Positions 23,707-25,059 of a stretch of 25,059 nucleotides of DNA are shown piece after piece. This DNA comes from Spirochaetaceae bacterium. Lineage in GTDB: Bacteria; Spirochaetota; Spirochaetia; Treponematales; Breznakiellaceae. The position numbers and the translations under genes were made by a program. Every line of letters starts with the position of its first letter. Position 1 is the first letter of the stretch. The stretch lies in the NCBI GenBank assembly GCA_031255315.1, contig JAIRSS010000097.1:1-25059 (forward strand). Direction: 5' to 3'. The notes beneath the pieces were generated by a model. It made no database searches. It was not told where the DNA came from and saw only the letters and a program-made list of their open reading frames with translations.

Positions 23707-25059
23707 ATGACGGTATGCAACAACAAATACCGGACGGCGGTTTTTCTTGTCTGCTGGCTGTTTGCGGCGGCGGGGCTTGCGGCGCGGGAGGACGGGCCGC
23801 GGTACGCCCTGATCGTGGGCAACGCGGACTACCGGTACATCAGCCGGCTGAATAACACGGCCCGGGACGCCCGGGACATGGCGGCGGCGCTGGAAAAACT
23901 GGGCTTTCAGGTAGACCTGCGGATTGACGTTACGGCGGCCCAGTTTGCCGGGGCGGTAAAGGCGTACACCGCGAAACTTGCCGCCGACCGGCGGAGCGAG
24001 GGCTTTTTCTGGTTCACCGGGCACGGGGCGCAGATGCGGGGGGAAAACTACCTGCTCGCGACGGACATCAGGGCGGGAAGCCCGGAGGATTTGCGGGACA
24101 ATTCGGTTTCGCTGAACCAGGTGCTCTGGGAATGCGAGGCGGCCCGCAACAAGGTGAACATACTGGTGGTTGACGCCTGCCGGACAGACCCGTTCCCCGC
24201 GGCCTCGCGGACCTTCCGCGGCGCCGGGCTGGCGGCGGTAAAAGACGTGCCGGGCGACCTGGTCATCATGTTTTCGACCTCTCCGAACGACGTGGCCTCC
24301 GACGGGCCGCCCGGAACGAACAGTCCCTTCGCGCGGGCCTTCCTCACATACATCAACTCCCCTGAGCCGGTAAACATGATGGCGCCGGATGTTGTGCGGG
24401 AGACGATGATCATCACCGAAGGCGAACAGCGGCCGTTTATGAACGGCAGCATCATCGGCGATAAATACTACTTCCTGAACCCCGCCCGCGTGGGGGAAGC
24501 CGGGCCGGCGGCCCCTGAGACGGCCGCGGTGAGTACCGATCCGAAAACAAATACCCCCCCACTCGATTCGTTTGAAACCATAAACCGTAACGGGATCGCT
24601 TTCTTCGCGGCGGAACAGTTTGACGACGCCATAGCCGCCTTTACGCAGGCAATCACCCGAAAACCGGACTATGCCGAGGCGTATTACAACCGGGGGCTGG
24701 TCTACTTCGAGATACAGGCGGCCGGCCAGGCCATAGCCGACTTTACCACGGCGATCCGCCTGGACGGGAACTACGCGGCGGCGTACTTTAACCGCGGACT
24801 GGCGTATTCCGGCAGGCAGGAGTATGACCGGGCGATGGCGGACTACAACGAAACGGTGCGCCTCGCCCCCTCCCACGCCAAAGCCCGGAACAACCGGGGA
24901 AATATGTTCGTCCTCAGGAAAGACTACGACCGGGCGATGGCGGACTACAACGAAGCGATACGCCTGAACCCAATGTCCGCCGCGGCGTACCGGAACCGGG
25001 GAGGGCTATACCGGCTGCGGGGGAACCGGAAAGAGGCGGACGCCGATTTCGAGCGGGCG
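23707..25059 (+). CDS. Secreted caspase-like protease (orthocaspase/C14) with TPR repeats, 3' partial
   Basis: There are 451 codons to the window edge and no stop. The ATG follows AGGAGG by 11 nt. Residues 1-26 form a signal peptide. The caspase-like p20 domain is residues 32-255, with ALIVGNADYRYISRLNN, catalytic His106 in FTGHG and Cys158 in VVDACR, followed by RDARDM-type helices and a FSTSPND loop. After an Ala/Pro/Thr linker (260-290), at least four TPR units with a 34-residue period run from about 292 on (YYNRGLVYFEIQAAGQAIAD, YFNRGLAYSGRQEYDRAMAD, and so on). Such proteins are usually arginine/lysine-directed or protein-binding; export implies action outside the cytoplasm. Composition is markedly GC-rich. 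Divergent from ctpA, another envelope protease. The substrate is unknown. Confidence 0.85.
   Translation, partial: MTVCNNKYRTAVFLVCWLFAAAGLAAREDGPRYALIVGNADYRYISRLNNTARDARDMAAALEKLGFQVDLRIDVTAAQFAGAVKAYTAKLAADRRSEGFFWFTGHGAQMRGENYLLATDIRAGSPEDLRDNSVSLNQVLWECEAARNKVNILVVDACRTDPFPAASRTFRGAGLAAVKDVPGDLVIMFSTSPNDVASDGPPGTNSPFARAFLTYINSPEPVNMMAPDVVRETMIITEGEQRPFMNGSIIGDKYYFLNPARVGEAGPAAPETAAVSTDPKTNTPPLDSFETINRNGIAFFAAEQFDDAIAAFTQAITRKPDYAEAYYNRGLVYFEIQAAGQAIADFTTAIRLDGNYAAAYFNRGLAYSGRQEYDRAMADYNETVRLAPSHAKARNNRGNMFVLRKDYDRAMADYNEAIRLNPMSAAAYRNRGGLYRLRGNRKEADADFERA
24826..24954 (+). repeat. 27-bp direct repeat inside the TPR region
   Basis: The same 27 bases (starting GACCGGGCGATGGCGG) occur at 24826-24852 and at 24928-24954. 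They are exactly 102 bp apart, that is one TPR unit of 34 codons. Perfect identity at the DNA level implies recent duplication or exchange of TPR units. Confidence 0.8.

Noticed and set aside
23590..24876. In-frame upstream extension of ctpA that would make a 925-residue protein
   Set aside because: It is the antisense of the caspase-TPR gene, which has a signal peptide, a catalytic dyad and a ribosome-binding site. The extension is Arg/Val/Gly-rich and shows no domain; CtpA proteins start near the ATG at 23589.

Overview
The window looks like a chromosomal segment from a spirochaete, most likely a Treponema of the termite-gut or acetogenic type. That placement is an inference. It rests on a Treponema-like mix of genes: a stand-alone formate-tetrahydrofolate ligase, a LicC/PntC-like nucleotidyltransferase, a relaxed lipobox, an Omp85-like protein and a caspase-TPR protein. 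No rRNA, tRNA, CRISPR array or intact insertion sequence was seen. Base composition varies: about 3.0-7.6 kb is visibly AT-richer, while 9.6-25 kb, and most of all the right-end gene, is GC-rich.

Layout. (1) 1-2985, minus strand: UDP-glucose 6-dehydrogenase, a UDP-glucuronate 4-epimerase-type enzyme, then the start of an ABC flippase-like exporter cut by the window edge. This is a tightly packed unit for making uronic-acid sugars and exporting glycan. (2) 2986-3271: a short gap holding a relic of an AlbA_2/RecG-like protein and two tiny overlapping ORFs. (3) 3272-7553, minus: lipoprotein-binding protein, ATPase, fused permease, and a winged-helix-nucleotidyltransferase fusion. It reads as an uptake-and-activation cassette, possibly for aminoethylphosphonate or a phosphocholine-like head group. 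(4) 7554-7922: palindromes, including a strong bidirectional-type terminator and a MITE-like element. (5) 7923-11403, minus: winged-helix regulator, aroB and an Omp85-like outer-membrane protein, joined by two 4-bp ATGA overlaps, with a good promoter and a palindromic operator candidate upstream.

(6) 11762-18473, minus: the most unusual unit. A NusG/RfaH/LoaP-type antiterminator paralogue heads a tight operon of a FlaA1/CapD-type sugar-nucleotide dehydratase, a DegT-family aminotransferase, and the three subunits of a molybdenum-hydroxylase-family enzyme (MoCo, 2Fe-2S, FAD). The Mo subunit lacks recognisable versions of two conserved active-site motifs but keeps the C-terminal catalytic Glu. 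The operon promoter overlaps the start of the divergent fhs gene, and its GC-rich leader of about 170 nt can fold.

(7) 18663-20417, plus: fhs alone. (8) 20469-22006, minus: rsmE followed by a WecG/TagA/CpsF-like protein with several family active-site positions changed. (9) 22099-23589, minus: a CtpA-type protease. (10) 23707 to the window end, plus: a secreted caspase-like (orthocaspase) protein with TPR repeats, divergent from ctpA and running off the edge.

Taken together this is largely a cell-envelope glycan region with acetogenic or one-carbon and protease genes between the glycan blocks.
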